This document shows, one piece after another, positions 43,621-55,350 of a DNA stretch of 64,000 nucleotides (within the stretch, counting starts at the first letter, position 1; every line of letters begins with the position of its first letter). The position numbers and the translations under genes are program-made. The notes beneath the pieces are model-generated. The model saw only the letters and a list, made by a program, of their open reading frames with translations. It made no database searches and had not been told where the DNA came from. The DNA is taken from positions 372,969,633 through 373,033,632 of the forward strand of contig NC_053039.3 in assembly GCF_002575655.3 (NCBI RefSeq), in the 5' to 3' direction. Origin of the DNA: Aegilops tauschii subsp. strangulata. Taxonomy: Eukaryota; Streptophyta; Magnoliopsida; Poales; Poaceae.

Positions 43621-44090
43621 TTTTTTCTTCTGTTTTTCACTATAGTTTTTTACTATTGTATAATGTAGTTTTTTTACTGTTTTTAGTAAGTGTTTAAAAT
43701 AATTAGTAAGTAAATTAATAAACTAGTTGAACTAGTTTAGTTTTAGTAAGAACTAGTTGAATTAATAGAACTAATGTATTTTTAGTAAGAAAATTAATAA
43801 AACTAGTTGAACTAGTTTGTTTTTAGAAAGAACTAGTTTATTTCTATTTATAGTAAGTTTATATTTAGTAGGAACTAGTTGAATTAATAGAACTAGTTGA
43901 ACATGTCACATTTGTTGTTATTTTTTTAGTTTAAGCAATTATTCCCGCATCGACGTCGACGATGCCTATCCCGCATCCTCGTCGTCGATACCCGTCGTTC
44001 ACTAGGATTTTAGTCGTATTAGTGATGTTATATGTATGATACTATTCGGGATGTATTAGTGATAACTTATAGGGTTTTTGTTTTTGTAGA
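43621..44090. other. A/T-rich non-coding part of CACTA-2
   Basis: It is built from repeated 'aactagttgaactagttt' and 'tttagtaagaact' words (about 43700-43900). There is no gene. Confidence 0.6.
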
Positions 44091-44524
44091 AATCAAGGAG
44101 CCCCTCCATCATCCCCGCCGTCGTCCCCGTCACCGACCCCCTCCGACCTCGAGGTGTGACCAGCCAAATCTCCATGTCAATATGAGTCCTATAAGATATG
44201 ATGTAGATAAAAACATGTATATCTTGTGTTGCTCAAATAGGATATGTGGTTGCCCAAGTGGCCGGTCATGTTCAGGTTACACCTCCGAGTGGCCTATGTT
44301 TTGCCGGAGTGTTGATTAATTTCCGTTCCGCCAAATTTCAGGCGCTTGATATGTCCTGTTTTAGCAAAGGTCATGCCGGATTTTTTTTGTGAATTTTGGC
44401 ATGACTTGTGCTAGAATATGTAGGAAATATCGAGTGCCCTGGATTTTCTAGAAAGTTAATTAAATGATATTTCGGGTTGACTTTAAGTCTGTCGAGGCCG
44501 AAGAATCCCGACTGTTGTCGTGGG

Positions 44525-44754
44525 GGTCATTTCTCCTTCTTCTCCGGGTGCTAGACCTTTGTTATGCACTAGGGGAAGGAGTAACGACCATCACCGACGG
44601 TCGCAAATGTCAGAGAGGAATCAGTGAGGGAGAGTCTCCACCATATATGAGAGGACGAAGAATCCCGACTGTTGTCGTGGGGGTAGCTTCTCCTTTGTTC
44701 CCGTGTGCTAGACAATTTGGTGTAATGCACTTGGGAACAAAAGGAGGAGCTACC
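44525..44754 (+). repeat. Two related stem-loops in tandem
   Basis: Hairpin 2 (44682-44754) pairs GGTAGCTTCTCCTTTGTTCC with its near complement ending GGAGGAGCTACC: about 27 bp of stem with few mismatches and an 18-nt loop. Hairpin 1 (44525-44589) is a diverged copy (GGTCATTTCTCCTTC... against ...GGAAGGAGTAACGACC). Both are preceded by 'gaatcccgactgttgtcgtg' and followed by 'atcacc.a.ggtcg'. They could be protein-coding repeats (a frame is open from 44464 to 44835) or small-RNA-like foldbacks. Confidence 0.55.
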
Positions 44755-44902
44755 ATCACCTATGGTCGAATATATACACCACGTGAGCTGAGAGTTTTCA
44801 AGAAAAGACTCGACAGACCGATAGTCAACCCGTGATGAATAATGAACAAGCTAAGAGTTTTAATTGTACAAGTTTAATCTTTGAATTATGAACATATAGG
44901 AA

Positions 44903-45954
44903 ATGTCGTCACACGAAGAAGGTCTCGGGGAGTGCTCCTGGTGCGGCGACAACCGGGGTTTCTGCGACAGGCCTCACCTGGACGAAGGTCGGCACTTCAG
45001 CATTAAGCTCGAGGAGACCTTCGATTGTGATACGGTAAGGTACGACGCAAAATGTTTTTTTCGTAATTAAGCTCGACTTCTACTACTTCGACGTGTAATT
45101 TTCATATTTTACAATTCGACTAGCTTATCCCATGCCATGCAAGACGCTATGTCTTGGAGAGGATGGATTTTGAAGATCATGAGAGGAATGAAGCAAAGAA
45201 GATTAACCTCAGGACCCATCATGGTATGGATCTTGAGGTAAATCTATACAATTCTGAGAGTGTATCCCATTTTGGTTGCCCAGGTTGGGAAGCACTTTGC
45301 AAGATGTATGATTTTCATGAGGGTATGTTTGTCACCATGGATCTTGGTGATCCTGACATCGACCAAGACAATTTGGACATTTGGGTCCTTGTTGATACAC
45401 TTCCAATTCTACCGCTATGTGAGTTCCTCATACATAGTTATTAAGTAATTTATATTGTTTATTTCAAAATAGTTTACAGCTTATTTCCATTGATAGCTTA
45501 CTTTCATTCTTCAAAGAATGTGCGGAAGATGGTAGACAAAACCAACTACACCGATGTCTCTGAGTTAACTTATCAGCAGAAAAGTCATCTGGTCGCATAT
45601 TGTACTGATCTTGAGAATTACAATGCCTTCTATCGAAGTCCTCCAAATTATGGTCAATACGTGCACCTAGTGCACGTGTTGAACCATGATAACTTCCATG
45701 GTGATATTCTGGTAAGATTTTTTACTATTACGACATCCGTGCATCTTTTGCATACTTCTAAAACTGAACTACATTGCTAACTATGAAGTTATTACTATGT
45801 TTTTCAACAGAAAATCCCGATGGATTGTGTGCCTCATTTGATGTATCAGAATGGTCGCCTTGATGTTTTGAACATACAGCCTGGTCGTGCTACGAATCTC
45901 ACCTATCCATACCGGATTTCTAAAACCGGTGAACACATGATAATCAAAGAATGA
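44903..45954 (+). CDS. Transposon-borne protein with two B3-like DNA-binding domains
   Basis: Exons are 44903-45034 (ATG to a gtaagg donor), 45124-45418 (gtgagt donor), 45497-45711 (gtaaga donor) and 45811-45954 (TGA), all with AG acceptors and compatible phases. Exon 1 has a Cys-rich start (CSWCGDNRGFCDRPH) followed by FSIKLEETFDCDT. Exon 2 completes the first B3-like fold: LIPCHARRYVLERMDF, INLRTHHGMDLEVNLYNSES, GWEALCKMYDFHEGMFV, VLVDTLPILPL. Exon 3 is a linker (VHVLNHDNFHGDIL). Exon 4 begins a second B3-like domain (KIPMDCVPHLMYQNGRLDVL) cut at its Trp-equivalent by TGA. The architecture recalls plant REM-type B3 proteins. It is likely a nuclear DNA-binding protein; the target is unknown. 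Confidence 0.65.
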
Positions 45955-46098
45955 AAAAAAATGTATGGACAAATGTAAGGAGGTTCTTGGAAGCAACATT
46001 GTGCGAAAGGCAAGAATTGGATGCAGGATAATCTCCATTCTCTGTAATGGAGAGTCAGGGGCTATCTTGTTTTATGCTATTTTACCTAAGATAATATA
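45955..46098 (+). pseudogene. Lost C-terminal half of the second B3-like domain
   Basis: After the TGA and an eight-A run, the text continues in the shifted frame from 45962 as CMDKCKEVLGSNIVRKARIG, then IISILCNGESGAILFYAIL, ending in TAG. This supplies the missing strands of the second B3-like domain, so a point change and probably a one-base slip in the A-run truncated the gene. Confidence 0.6.
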
Positions 46099-46099
46099 G

Positions 46100-46460
46100 T
46101 AGGTCCTAAGAGAATGTAGTAGGTCCTATGAGGTACAATATGTTTACGAGAATTGATGATGATGAGTAGTTGTGATTATGTCTAGTGACCAACTTGTATG
46201 TGATGTCTCATTGATGAAAACGATGATCATGAGGAGGTGTTATAAGACAATGATGTATTATGATGATAAGTTGTTAATGATATGATGATGATGATATATT
46301 ATATCATTGGGTAAAAGAACCACAGATTAGTTTCAAGTGGATGTCCCAGTGATGTAATAACTCATTATGATGTAAAATCATTCTCTAAATTGCTGCGGTA
46401 GGAAAACTTGTATAAATGTGTATGAATACAACATGAAACAAAAAAGAAATACGGAATAAT
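46100..46460. other. 3' non-coding part of CACTA-2
   Basis: It is rich in 'gatgatga' words and has no ORF. It leads into the right subterminal repeats. Confidence 0.5.
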
Positions 46461-47477
46461 AGTAGTAGAGCGTGCTAGGAGAAGCGCTACTACTAATTAC
46501 CAGTAGTGCTCATTGTAAAAAGCGCTGCTACTAAGTCGATATAGCAGTAGCGTGGTCCAACCCACGCTACTGCTAACCTTTAGCTGTAGCGCCTTACTAG
46601 TAGCGCTGCACCCCGCGCTACTGATAGGCTTTATACACCCGCTACTGCTAGGGTTTTCCCTAGTAGTGTGGTACGGCCCAGCTTCAGGATCAACAACCCA
46701 AGACCCTCGCGAGGGCCCAAGCCTCGCGAGGCGGACGACACCAAGACCTCCTCGAGGGACTGGCTCCCGAGGAGGAAAGATATCTATGCAAGGTGCACCT
46801 CGCGAGGTTCGGATGACGTGAGCCATGACGACCAAGGCCAGGCGGGCGCTAACGGGCGTAGTGTACCAGTTTCCTCTTTGGTGCTAAGGAGGCAAGCACA
46901 GGCGCGGAGTCCCGAGGAATCAAGCAAAGGTTTCCATTCCAGTGCAACAAGACCGATACCGCCAGGACAACGGAGCGGAGGTCATCGTCGAGCCCACCAC
47001 GGCGTCACGACCAGAAGCTTTTGGCAGGCGAAGAGTACTTTTGTCAGGATAGCATGTACTAGTTGTCTCCCTTCAAATTTGGTCGTTGTGGGATCCCTTC
47101 CCGCCTCACATTTGGGAAGAGGACCAAGGCCACTATAAATAGGACTTAAACACCACCATGGAGGGGATGGATCATTCAGATCATCAACACACCCACCAGC
47201 TCGTCGAGCACAAGAACACCTATCCTCCAGAGGCTGTTCTCCACTGTACTAGTTCATCCTCAGCCCCTCGAGGCCAATCCACCACAAAGCAGGAGTAGGG
47301 TTTTACACCACAAGGTGGCCTGAACCTGGGTAAACGGCTGTGTCTCTTGTCCATTCGGTTCGTCGACCTAGGCAGTGAGATTAGCGAGTAGGCAGACTGG
47401 GGAGGACGAGGACGAGTTCTTCGCACGCACCCCAGTGTTCGAACCTCTCAATGGTCTGCGGAACCCAGAATCCGACA

Positions 47478-47769
47478 TTTGGCACGCCAGGTAGGGGTGC
47501 GTCGGAGCCTCTCTTCCGCTAGTCGACCCGCCACCGCTCCACCGCTTCCATCGCTGACGCCCGTCGAGCCCGTGCTAAGTGTCGGGCCGCCCTCGCTGCT
47601 CGTGTAGCCCAGACAGTGCCTGCTGGCGGGCCTCCCCGTCATTCTCCATCGCCTGCCGCCACCGGCCCGGCGGGCCATGAGCAGCAAGCTTCATCGCTGC
47701 ACCCCTCCATGCTGCCTGATGGACGCACGGCCACCCCATCGCTGACTCCGGCTGGTTCGTCATCTCACG
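47478..47769 (+). pseudogene. Leader and gag N-terminus of element C
   Basis: After the primer site the frame RRARAKCRAALAARVAQTVP and HEQQASSLHPSMLPDGR leads to GSSSHAH, where element D is inserted at 47775. It resumes at 56251 without loss of frame (RGPADAQAALLIAREILRYR). No clear ATG is visible. Confidence 0.6.
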
Positions 47770-47774
47770 CTCAT

Positions 47775-48252
47775 TGAGGGAGTCCTGGACTAAGGGGTCC
47801 TCGGGCGTCCAACCTGTTATCCATGGGCCGGACTGATGGGCTGTGAAGACATGAAGGCCGAAGACTGTACCCGTGTCCGGATTGGACTCTCCTTGGCATG
47901 GTAGGCAGGCTTGGCGACCGACTATGAAGATTCCTTCCTATGTAACCGACTATGTGTAAACCTAGATCCCCCCGGTGTCTATATAAACTGGAGGGCGTAG
48001 TCCGGAAAGGATATACTCATTACCATAGTCATACAGGCTAGACTTCTAGGGTTTAGCCATTACGATCTCGTGGTAGATCAACTCTTGTAACACTTATATT
48101 AATCAAGATCAATCAAGCAGGAAGTAGGGTATTACCTCCATAGAGAGGGCCCGAACTGGGTAAACATCGTGTCCCCTGTCTCCTATAACCATCGATCCTA
48201 GACGCACAGTTCGGGACCCCCTACCCGGGATCCGCCGGTTTTGACATTGACA
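47775..48252 (+). repeat. 5' LTR of element D
   Basis: TATA box 'ctatataaac' near 47980. The LTR is followed by 'ttggtgctttcattgagag', the presumed primer-binding site at 48253. Confidence 0.85.
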
Positions 48253-48278
48253 TTGGTGCTTTCATTGAGAGTTCCACT

Positions 48279-50862
48279 GTGGCGTCGACAAAAGATTCGA
48301 TGGCCCCTTCGATCGTCTATAGTGACGGTGTCCAAGGAGAAACCTTCCTCCCTGGACAAATTTTGTATTCGGCGGCTTCGTACTACGGGCCAACTCGCTT
48401 GGCCATCTGAAGCAGATCGATAGCTACGCCCCTGGCCGCCAGGTCAGATTTGGAAGCTTGAACTACGTTGTGGATATCCGTGGAGACTTGATCTTCAATG
48501 GATTTGAGACCACAACGATCGCTCCCCCTCACTCCGATGAACATGACTTAAATCTGTCATCGGACCAGATTCAAGAGATGGTTCCCGTAACAGCTATGGC
48601 CTTAGATCCGGAGCAGATGGCACCATCCAACGCCACAGAGTCCTCGGCGTTGGAGCCGCACATAGACTCAACACATGGGGATATCTGCGTCAACGGAATT
48701 CCGGACTCGTCTCCAGCTATAAGTTCCAAACCACACACGCCTGCGGGCGCAGAGCTGGATCGGTTATCGATCTTCGAGTTCAGCACCGCAGATATCTTCC
48801 AACACTCGCCCTTGGGCGATGTTCTAAATTCATTAAAAAACCTGTCCTTGGCAGGGGACTCACAGGCGAACTATGTCCGGTTCGAGCTAGGGGGTGATAA
48901 TGGAGAATTTCGCCTCCCACCCGCCACCCACTTCATAGCCACTGTCGAGGACTTAGCCAACACGCTTCATTATGGCTCCGAAGACATCGACGGTGTAGAC
49001 GACGATGCCGATAAGGAGCAAGGCCAAGACCCGCCATTCATGGGACGTGGAACGGCCGCCTCTTTGTACGACGTGTGCATGGTTAATACACCTAAAAAAG
49101 CTAGCGATGATGACAGAGAAGATCCAGTCGAGAATAAATCTCCTGAGACACAGTCTAAGTACCGGCGCCCTAAACACCGCTCTAAGTCATGTCGCAGCAA
49201 CGCTGGCACCGGAGAAAATAGTACTCCGGACGATGCCGAAAACAATGAATACCCTATTGGAGCAAGATCTGAACAGGAGGAACAAGAAAACGGGCAAGCC
49301 AGCCCGATGAATAGGCCCTGCCCAGCAACAATTCGGAGGACGACAACTACCTTCCGTCCTCCGAAGACGAGGTAAGCCTTGACGACGAAGACTTCATCGT
49401 ACCCGAAGAACCCCTTGAGCAGGAGCGCTTCAAGTGCAGGCTAATAGCTACTGCGAGGAGCCTGAAAAAGAAGCAGCAGCAGCAGCTTCAAGCTGACCAA
49501 GACCTACTCAACGACAGATGGACCGAAGTCCTGGCCGCCGAAGAATACGGCCTTAGTGGCCCAGCCAAAAGCTACCCGAAGCATATATCGCTACCTCAGT
49601 CTGATGACGAGGCGTTGGGGCCCGTACCATCATCACACAATGCGGCAGGTCGTCGACAACTCTGTCTGGATAAAGAGGCAACTCAAGCCGAATACCAAAC
49701 CGCCCCACCTCGCCGCAAAGTCAAGAATAACACAGCTCACGGTTGTACTGACGACCTCTGACGGGACTCGGATAGTAGAGCAGGACATGCAAGATCGATC
49801 TATGGATCGCGAGGGCATGCCTCGACACACGACAAGGGATACCTATTCGGACGTGACAATCCTAGCCACGCCCGAGACGAAAACCGCAAATGGGCTCCTT
49901 CGGAGTTACGTCGCAGTGTGGCCCAACATAGAGGCGCCGCACACCCTCTTTGCTTCACTTGTGAAGTAATGGATTATGAATTCCCCGACGGATTCAAACC
50001 CGTCAATATTGAGTCATACGACGGAACAACCGATCCCGCGGTATGGATAGAAGATTTTATCCTCCACATCCATATGGCGCGTGGAGACGACCTCCACGCC
50101 ATCAAACACCTCCCACTAAAGCAAAAAGGGCCAGCTTGGCACTGGCTAAACAGCCTGCCTGAAAATTCCATAGGCAGCTGGGAAGACTTGGAAGAAGCCT
50201 TCCTTGGCAACTTCCAAGGAACAAATGCCCGGCCACCAGACGCCGATGAACTAAGCCACATTGTCCAGTAGCCCGAAGAGTCAGCCAGGAAGCTCTGGAC
50301 TCGGTTCTTAGTCAAAAAGAACCAAATCATCGACTGTTCGGACGCGGAAGCCCTTGCGGCCTTCAGACACAGCGTCCGGGACGAATGGCTAGCACGCCAC
50401 CTCGGACAAGAAGGACCTAAATCCATGACAGCCCTTACCGCTCTAATGACCCGCTTTTGCGTGGGAGAAGACAGCTGGCTCGCTCATAGAAGCAACATCG
50501 CCAGCGACCCAGGCACATCCGAAATCCGAGATGGCAACGGCAAGCCACGACGAAGCAAACACAACAGTCGCAATGATAATGAAAGATCACGCGAGATAGC
50601 GGTCAACGCCGGATTCAGCAACCCCAAGCACGGTCAACAGAAGAAGCCATTCAAGGCAAACCGAGATGAACCATCCAACCTAGGTAGGATATTGGACCGA
50701 CCCTGCCAGATTCATGGCCACCCCGATAAACCAGCTAATCATACTAACAGAAACTGCTGGGTCTTTAAACAGGCCGGCAAGCTCAACGCCGAACACAAGG
50801 GGAAGAGGCCGCCAGGCGACAGGGACGACGGAGAGGTTCACCAACGAAATACTGAGGGCTAG
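48279..50862 (+). pseudogene. gag of element D, multiply interrupted
   Basis: The likely start is a GTG at 48279 where an ATG might be expected (GTG GCG TCG ACA), with an ATG at 48300. A stop at about 48409 and a frame change precede the long frame 48458-49375 (DIRGDLIFNGFETTT, LGDVLNSLKNLSLAG). Another frame change near 49350 leads to ERFKCRLIATARSLKKKQQQ. The conserved gag core, about 49970-50440, reads GTTDPAVWIEDFILHIHMA, KGPAWHWLNSLPENSIGSWE and, after a TAG at 50269, ESARKLWTRFLVKKNQI. A CCHC-like finger follows (CQIHGHPDKPANHTNRNC). The gag core type fits the Tat/Athila branch of gypsy. Confidence 0.75.
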
Positions 50863-52124
50863 AAGCAATTTCCACCTGAGGATCAACGACTCCCGGAGCG
50901 AAAATAGCAGTCCGGTTTCCGCCGCCCCCCTCATACACCTGCAAAATTTGTGCCGCGCATACATCAGTACGCGCTCAAGATACCATGGGCATTGGCGGAA
51001 GCACACTACGGACAAGCCTGCAAGCACCCCCGTAACATTTTTTATCCATTTTTTTCTTCCTTCACTATCCCTTAAAAACAGGTGACGAACAGGACAAACA
51101 TCTGAAACTGGCGCTATCGGAGTCCGGATCCGTACACTCACCTAAGGGGCTATTTCCATCAAGGATTCCCCTCGCCGAGGACTGGCGGCGCAGACGTGCG
51201 ACAGGAGGTCCAAAATAACTTTTTGTAGACCGCACTCTCTATTTTGAGCCTGTACTATGCCTGTTACTCCGCCTCCGACCCCGAGCATGTCAAATAGCCG
51301 GGAGGATGGCTTTAATATATATAATAAGTAATCATTGGCATATTGCTCAGCTCCCAGTAAACAATATCCGAATTAATCATCCATGTTGTTTCGCCACTGA
51401 ATACGGATCCCATGGTTGTCTCACAGATATACCTTGACATAACCTGCCAGGGGCTCGGTATGGGAACAAATGAGTTGCCAGCAAAAGCCCGAACAGCTCT
51501 AAAACGTACTTCGGCGTCGCAAGTTTGGCCTTATATGCATCAGCTCTGAATCATTGTCTTGGATCAATAGTTGGGTTGCCTGGCTCCTGTGCTTGCTACC
51601 CTACGTTCCGCTCTATCGGCTAGGGTAGTAAAGGGAGAACTACTGCGATTGTGCTTCCGGTTCATCTGGTCAAGTACCTCAGTAGAGAAAGCCGAAAACT
51701 GACTGTCATGATGCGGCGAGAGCTGGTCAACCACTTGACGACTTATTGGAATCTTTAGCGATTCTCCGTGTCACACGAAGGATCTTTTTTAGATCAAATA
51801 TGTAAGGCACCATACGCCGCATACATACCAGGGGCTATGTCGTAGTCCCACCATAAAACTCCTATGGCTAAGTGAAAGTGTTAACGCCCTATAGTCCAAT
51901 TGCCTGGTTTGCCGCATTATCACCTCCTTTATGGACCAAGACGTTGGATAAAGAGTGATTAAATGCTTTTCCAAACACCCCTGTACTTCCTACAAGGGGG
52001 CTAAAGCCGACGAATAGAAAACTTTCAGATTATATTAAAACGGACGCACAGGAGGAATTCAAGCTTTCAAGCAAAACATAAAATAGATCAACTATAAAAT
52101 GGTCTTTTACAATTCTCATACACT
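50863..52124. other. Non-coding stretch of element D where pol would lie
   Basis: Neither strand shows protease, RT or integrase motifs. Frames are short. It is probably an old deletion junction plus the 3' UTR of the antisense gene. Confidence 0.5.
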
Positions 52125-55100
52125 TCACTCGAACATTATGTCTTTCGAGCACCGACCCTCTATCAAGCGGGCGGCCTCCAGGACGTCTTCAAAATAATGC
52201 TCCGGTTCCGGACGGTCCTTGCCCTTGGGTGGACTCTTCGCCGCAACATCGATGGCCTTCATCTTCCCCCAGAATGTCTTGACTCAGGCAAAAGCCATCC
52301 GTGCACCCTCAATACACGCCGATCTCTTTACAGCATCGATACGCGGCACCGCGTCAGCAAGCCTTTGCACCAAACCGGAGTAGCTATTCGGAACAGGCTC
52401 GGTTGGCCACAACCGGATTATGATGTTCTTCATGGCAATGCCGGATATCCTATGAAGTTCGGCCCATTGGGAAATCTGTTCATTGAGCAACAGAGGGCGC
52501 TTTGATGCGCCAAACTGCGACCAAAAAAGCTTCTCCGTTGCATACCCATCTTACGCTTGGTAATACTGCGCCGCATCGGAAGAACACTTCGGCAGGTCTA
52601 AAAACTTGTCCGGAGAACTCCACACTTGGTTAAGCTCAGCATAGTTCGGATCTCCGAACTTAGCTTGCAGCAGAAACGGCTCACCAGCCGCAATCTCCCT
52701 AGCTTGACGGATCTCCTCATGGGTTGCTCTGGATTCCGACCGCGCTTCTCTCGCCTCTTGTAAGGCCTTGTCCACTTCAGCCGTTAAGGCTTTACTCTCC
52801 TTCTCCAGAAATTCACAGCGGCCAGTAGAATTCTCCAGTTCGAGCGTCATCGTGGATATCTTCTCCTCGCCTTGGCGCCGTGCAGCTTGTTCTACTTTTA
52901 ACTCAGCCGATGCCTTTTCGGCAGCCGCATTGCTACACCGGGCCTGCTCCTTGGCCTGGGCCAGCTCTGCTCGAAGAACTTCAACGGCGGCAGCACCATC
53001 TGTAGCCACGCATATTCCAGCATACAGATTTTAGCATCATGCTTATACCACAAAAAATGTATGGGGATTGCTCCAAATACATACCTTGCGACTCGTCAAG
53101 GCGCATATTGATTAACGCAAGGTCATCCCTTGCTACATCAAGCTTCCGCTGCAGCTCGGCAATATCCATAGTCTGGGAAGTAGCTAAGGGGGAAACAGCC
53201 TGCGTTCCAGTTCATCAGATCAGTCCTTGAGTAATCCTTTTTGATCCTCTGATTCACTTCCCTATGGAAGCAACCTGAGTCTCAGGGGCTACTACCTATA
53301 CACAGGTGCATCTTTGCAAATAAAACATAGCTGAAAATATTATATCGCAAACCTCGAAGCCTTTTAGCAGGCTCATGAAGGCTTCATTCAATCTGCTATT
53401 CACGGACAGAATCTTCTCAACCACTGTACCCATCAAGGTACGCTATTCTCCCGAGACAGATGCTTTTCGCAACATGTCCCACAATATATCCGGAGCCTCC
53501 GGGTCTCCGGAAGCCGCTCTAGGAGCGCCACCATTCTTTGAAGGAATCTGTTTACCCGTCTCCAGAATCACCGTTGGCTGCGAGCCAGACAGTCCGGGGC
53601 CTTTGTTATCAGCCCCAGAATCTCGGGCGGCCGGAGATCCACCTTGGGGTACTGCCTCTTTTATCCCCTGCGTAACTTGTTGATCAAGAGGAACCCTCCG
53701 CGATGACACATCAAAGTCGTCCGCCTTATTGGGGGAGGAGGTTGGGGGAGGCGCCTCGCTCTCCATCATCTCTGGGAGGAGACCTCCCGAAGAAGAGGAT
53801 TGCCCAGAAACACTCTGCGCCGACCTGTAAAAATGCACGGATGCGTTACGTATATCTGCGGTAACAGCAAAGGAGCGGGACGCTATCAAAGTATTCTGGA
53901 TTCACTTACGGTTTTGCCGAGGGCTTGTCCCCTTGTCGGAGCTGTTCAACGGCGTCGCCTTCCAAATCCAAGCCGCTCAACGGTCGCATCTTGCCCCTTT
54001 TGGGGGATCGCCCCTCCCAACCTTCGGAGGCGGCCCTTTTCCTCCTACCCGGAGAAGGGATGATGGCTCCTCTTTCGCCTCTATCTTCAGGCGAGGAAAG
54101 GTCGATTTCTCTGGACTCAGTATCCGACTTACTTCCGGAACAAAGGTCATCCCGGGTCTTTTCGCTCTCCTCTTTGCCCTCCCTTGCCGGCGCATGATAT
54201 GGTGTCGAGGCCCGCATCCTTGTTACCACAGGATTAGCTGAGTCTTCGGGAAGGGGAGCCGGACACCTAATCCATTCCACCTTCTTTATCCAACCCTGAA
54301 AAAGGATGATTCGGTCAGTATTTTTCCACTGGGTATCTGATTATGAGGTATTTGACAAACGGGTACTTACCGGGGTATCCGGATGATTACAGTCCAGGCC
54401 GACATCTTCGGTGGTGTCCGGCCATTGCCTTCATTTCCCGAAGAATAATCTCCACATTCCTTCGTGCGTAGTGCCGAAGAAGTTCTGAAGAGTCAGCGAC
54501 CCTTCTAGATTGAACTCCCACGGGTGGAGAGGCCGTCGCTGGCACGGCAGGGTCCGACGAACTAGCATTACTTGGACAACGTTGATGATATTGATGTCCC
54601 TCTCAATGAGGCTTCGGATGCGACTTTGCAGAGTTCGCACCTCGTCCGTTGATCCCCAGTCCAACCCCTTATTAATCCACGATGCAAGCTAAATCGGGGG
54701 GCTGGATCGAAATGCAGGCGCAGCTGCCCATTTGGAGCCGCGGGGCTCGGAGATATAGAACCACCCCTGCTGCCATAAATCAGAAGATTTGGCGAAGGAT
54801 CCTTTCTGCCAAACAGTGCTAGCAAGATTGCTCACTGTAGCACCACCGCACTCAGCTTGCTCCCCCTCTATCACTTGCGGCTTCACATCAAAGGTCTTGA
54901 GCCACAAGCCGAAGTGCGGAGGAGTTCGGAGGAAGGCTTCACACGTGACGATAAATGCGGAGATAAGAAGAATAGAGTTCGGGGCCAGATCGTGTAAATC
55001 TAGCCCGTAATAGAACAGGAGCCCTCGGACAAAGGGGTAAAGTGCAAACCCTAACACGCGGCGGAAGTGGGACACGAACACGACCCTCTCGCCTGATCTG

Positions 55101-55240
55101 GGGGTGGAAATATCCTGCCCCACGGCAGGAAGACGATGATGGATTTCTGCGGTTAGATACCTCGCCGCGCGAAGCTTTGCAATATCTCCCTCCGTGACAG
55201 AAGAAGCTACCCACCAGCCTTGACGGCTGGATCCGGACAT
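52125..55240 (-). pseudogene. Antisense multi-exon gene of element D, 'putative gypsy-type transposon' domain plus coiled coil
   Basis: The ATG at 55240 starts exon 1 (to 54371, gtaagt donor). After a short basic start come VFVSHFRRVLGFALYPFVRG, FYYGLDLHDLAPNSILLI and GLWLKTFDVKP, which I recognise as the domain Pfam calls 'putative gypsy type transposon' (PF04195). Exon 2 (54295-53910) is basic/acidic (SPGRRKRAASEGW, SPKRGKMRPL). Exon 3 starts at 53824 and ends near 53353 (VVEKILSVNSRLNEAFMSLL). Two coiled-coil exons follow (53169-53088; then from about 53009), and the C-terminus reads RCSKDIMFE with TGA at 52127-52125. Stops interrupt it near 54690, 54430, 53443, 52551 and 52284. A TATA-like motif lies about 100 bp upstream of the ATG. 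Its function is unknown. Confidence 0.65.
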
Positions 55241-55337
55241 GATTGGGGCTTTTGGCAACTGAAACCCGGGTGCTGGAACTCGGCGTAGCAAGGGTTGAGG
55301 AAGAAGCAAAGCGTGAAAGAAAAAGATGGGTCTGTTC

Positions 55338-55350
55338 CCCTATATAAAGG
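55338..55350 (-). promoter_or_regulatory. TATA-like motif of the antisense gene
   Basis: On the minus strand the sequence reads 'gcctttatatagggg', about 100 bp before the ATG at 55240, a plausible core promoter separate from the LTR promoter. Confidence 0.45.

Larger units (their letters stand above)
43004..46668 (+). mobile_element. CACTA-2: non-autonomous CACTA element carrying a B3 gene
   Basis: Termini are CACTACTAGGGAAAACC and its complement (ggttttccctagtagtg, ending at 46668), with the perfect target duplication TGG (43001-43003 and 46669-46671). Subterminal DNA on both sides is crowded with 'gtagtagcgc' and 'gcgctactgc' motifs. It has no transposase. It contains a CT-rich block, a hairpin pair and a multi-exon gene with two B3-like domains. 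A TNP2 transposase would have to act in trans. Confidence 0.9.
42929..47477 (+). repeat. 5' LTR of element C, interrupted by CACTA-2
   Basis: Left part 42929-43003, right part 46672-47477, together about 880 bp, matching element A LTRs in length. A TATA-like 'cactataaatagg' lies near 47131. The primer site 'ttggcacgccaggtaggggt' begins at 47479. Confidence 0.8.

Noticed and set aside
43219..43668. Pro/Ser-rich frame at the start of CACTA-2
   Set aside because: It translates a CCTCC-rich low-complexity block; frames on the other strand are equally open.
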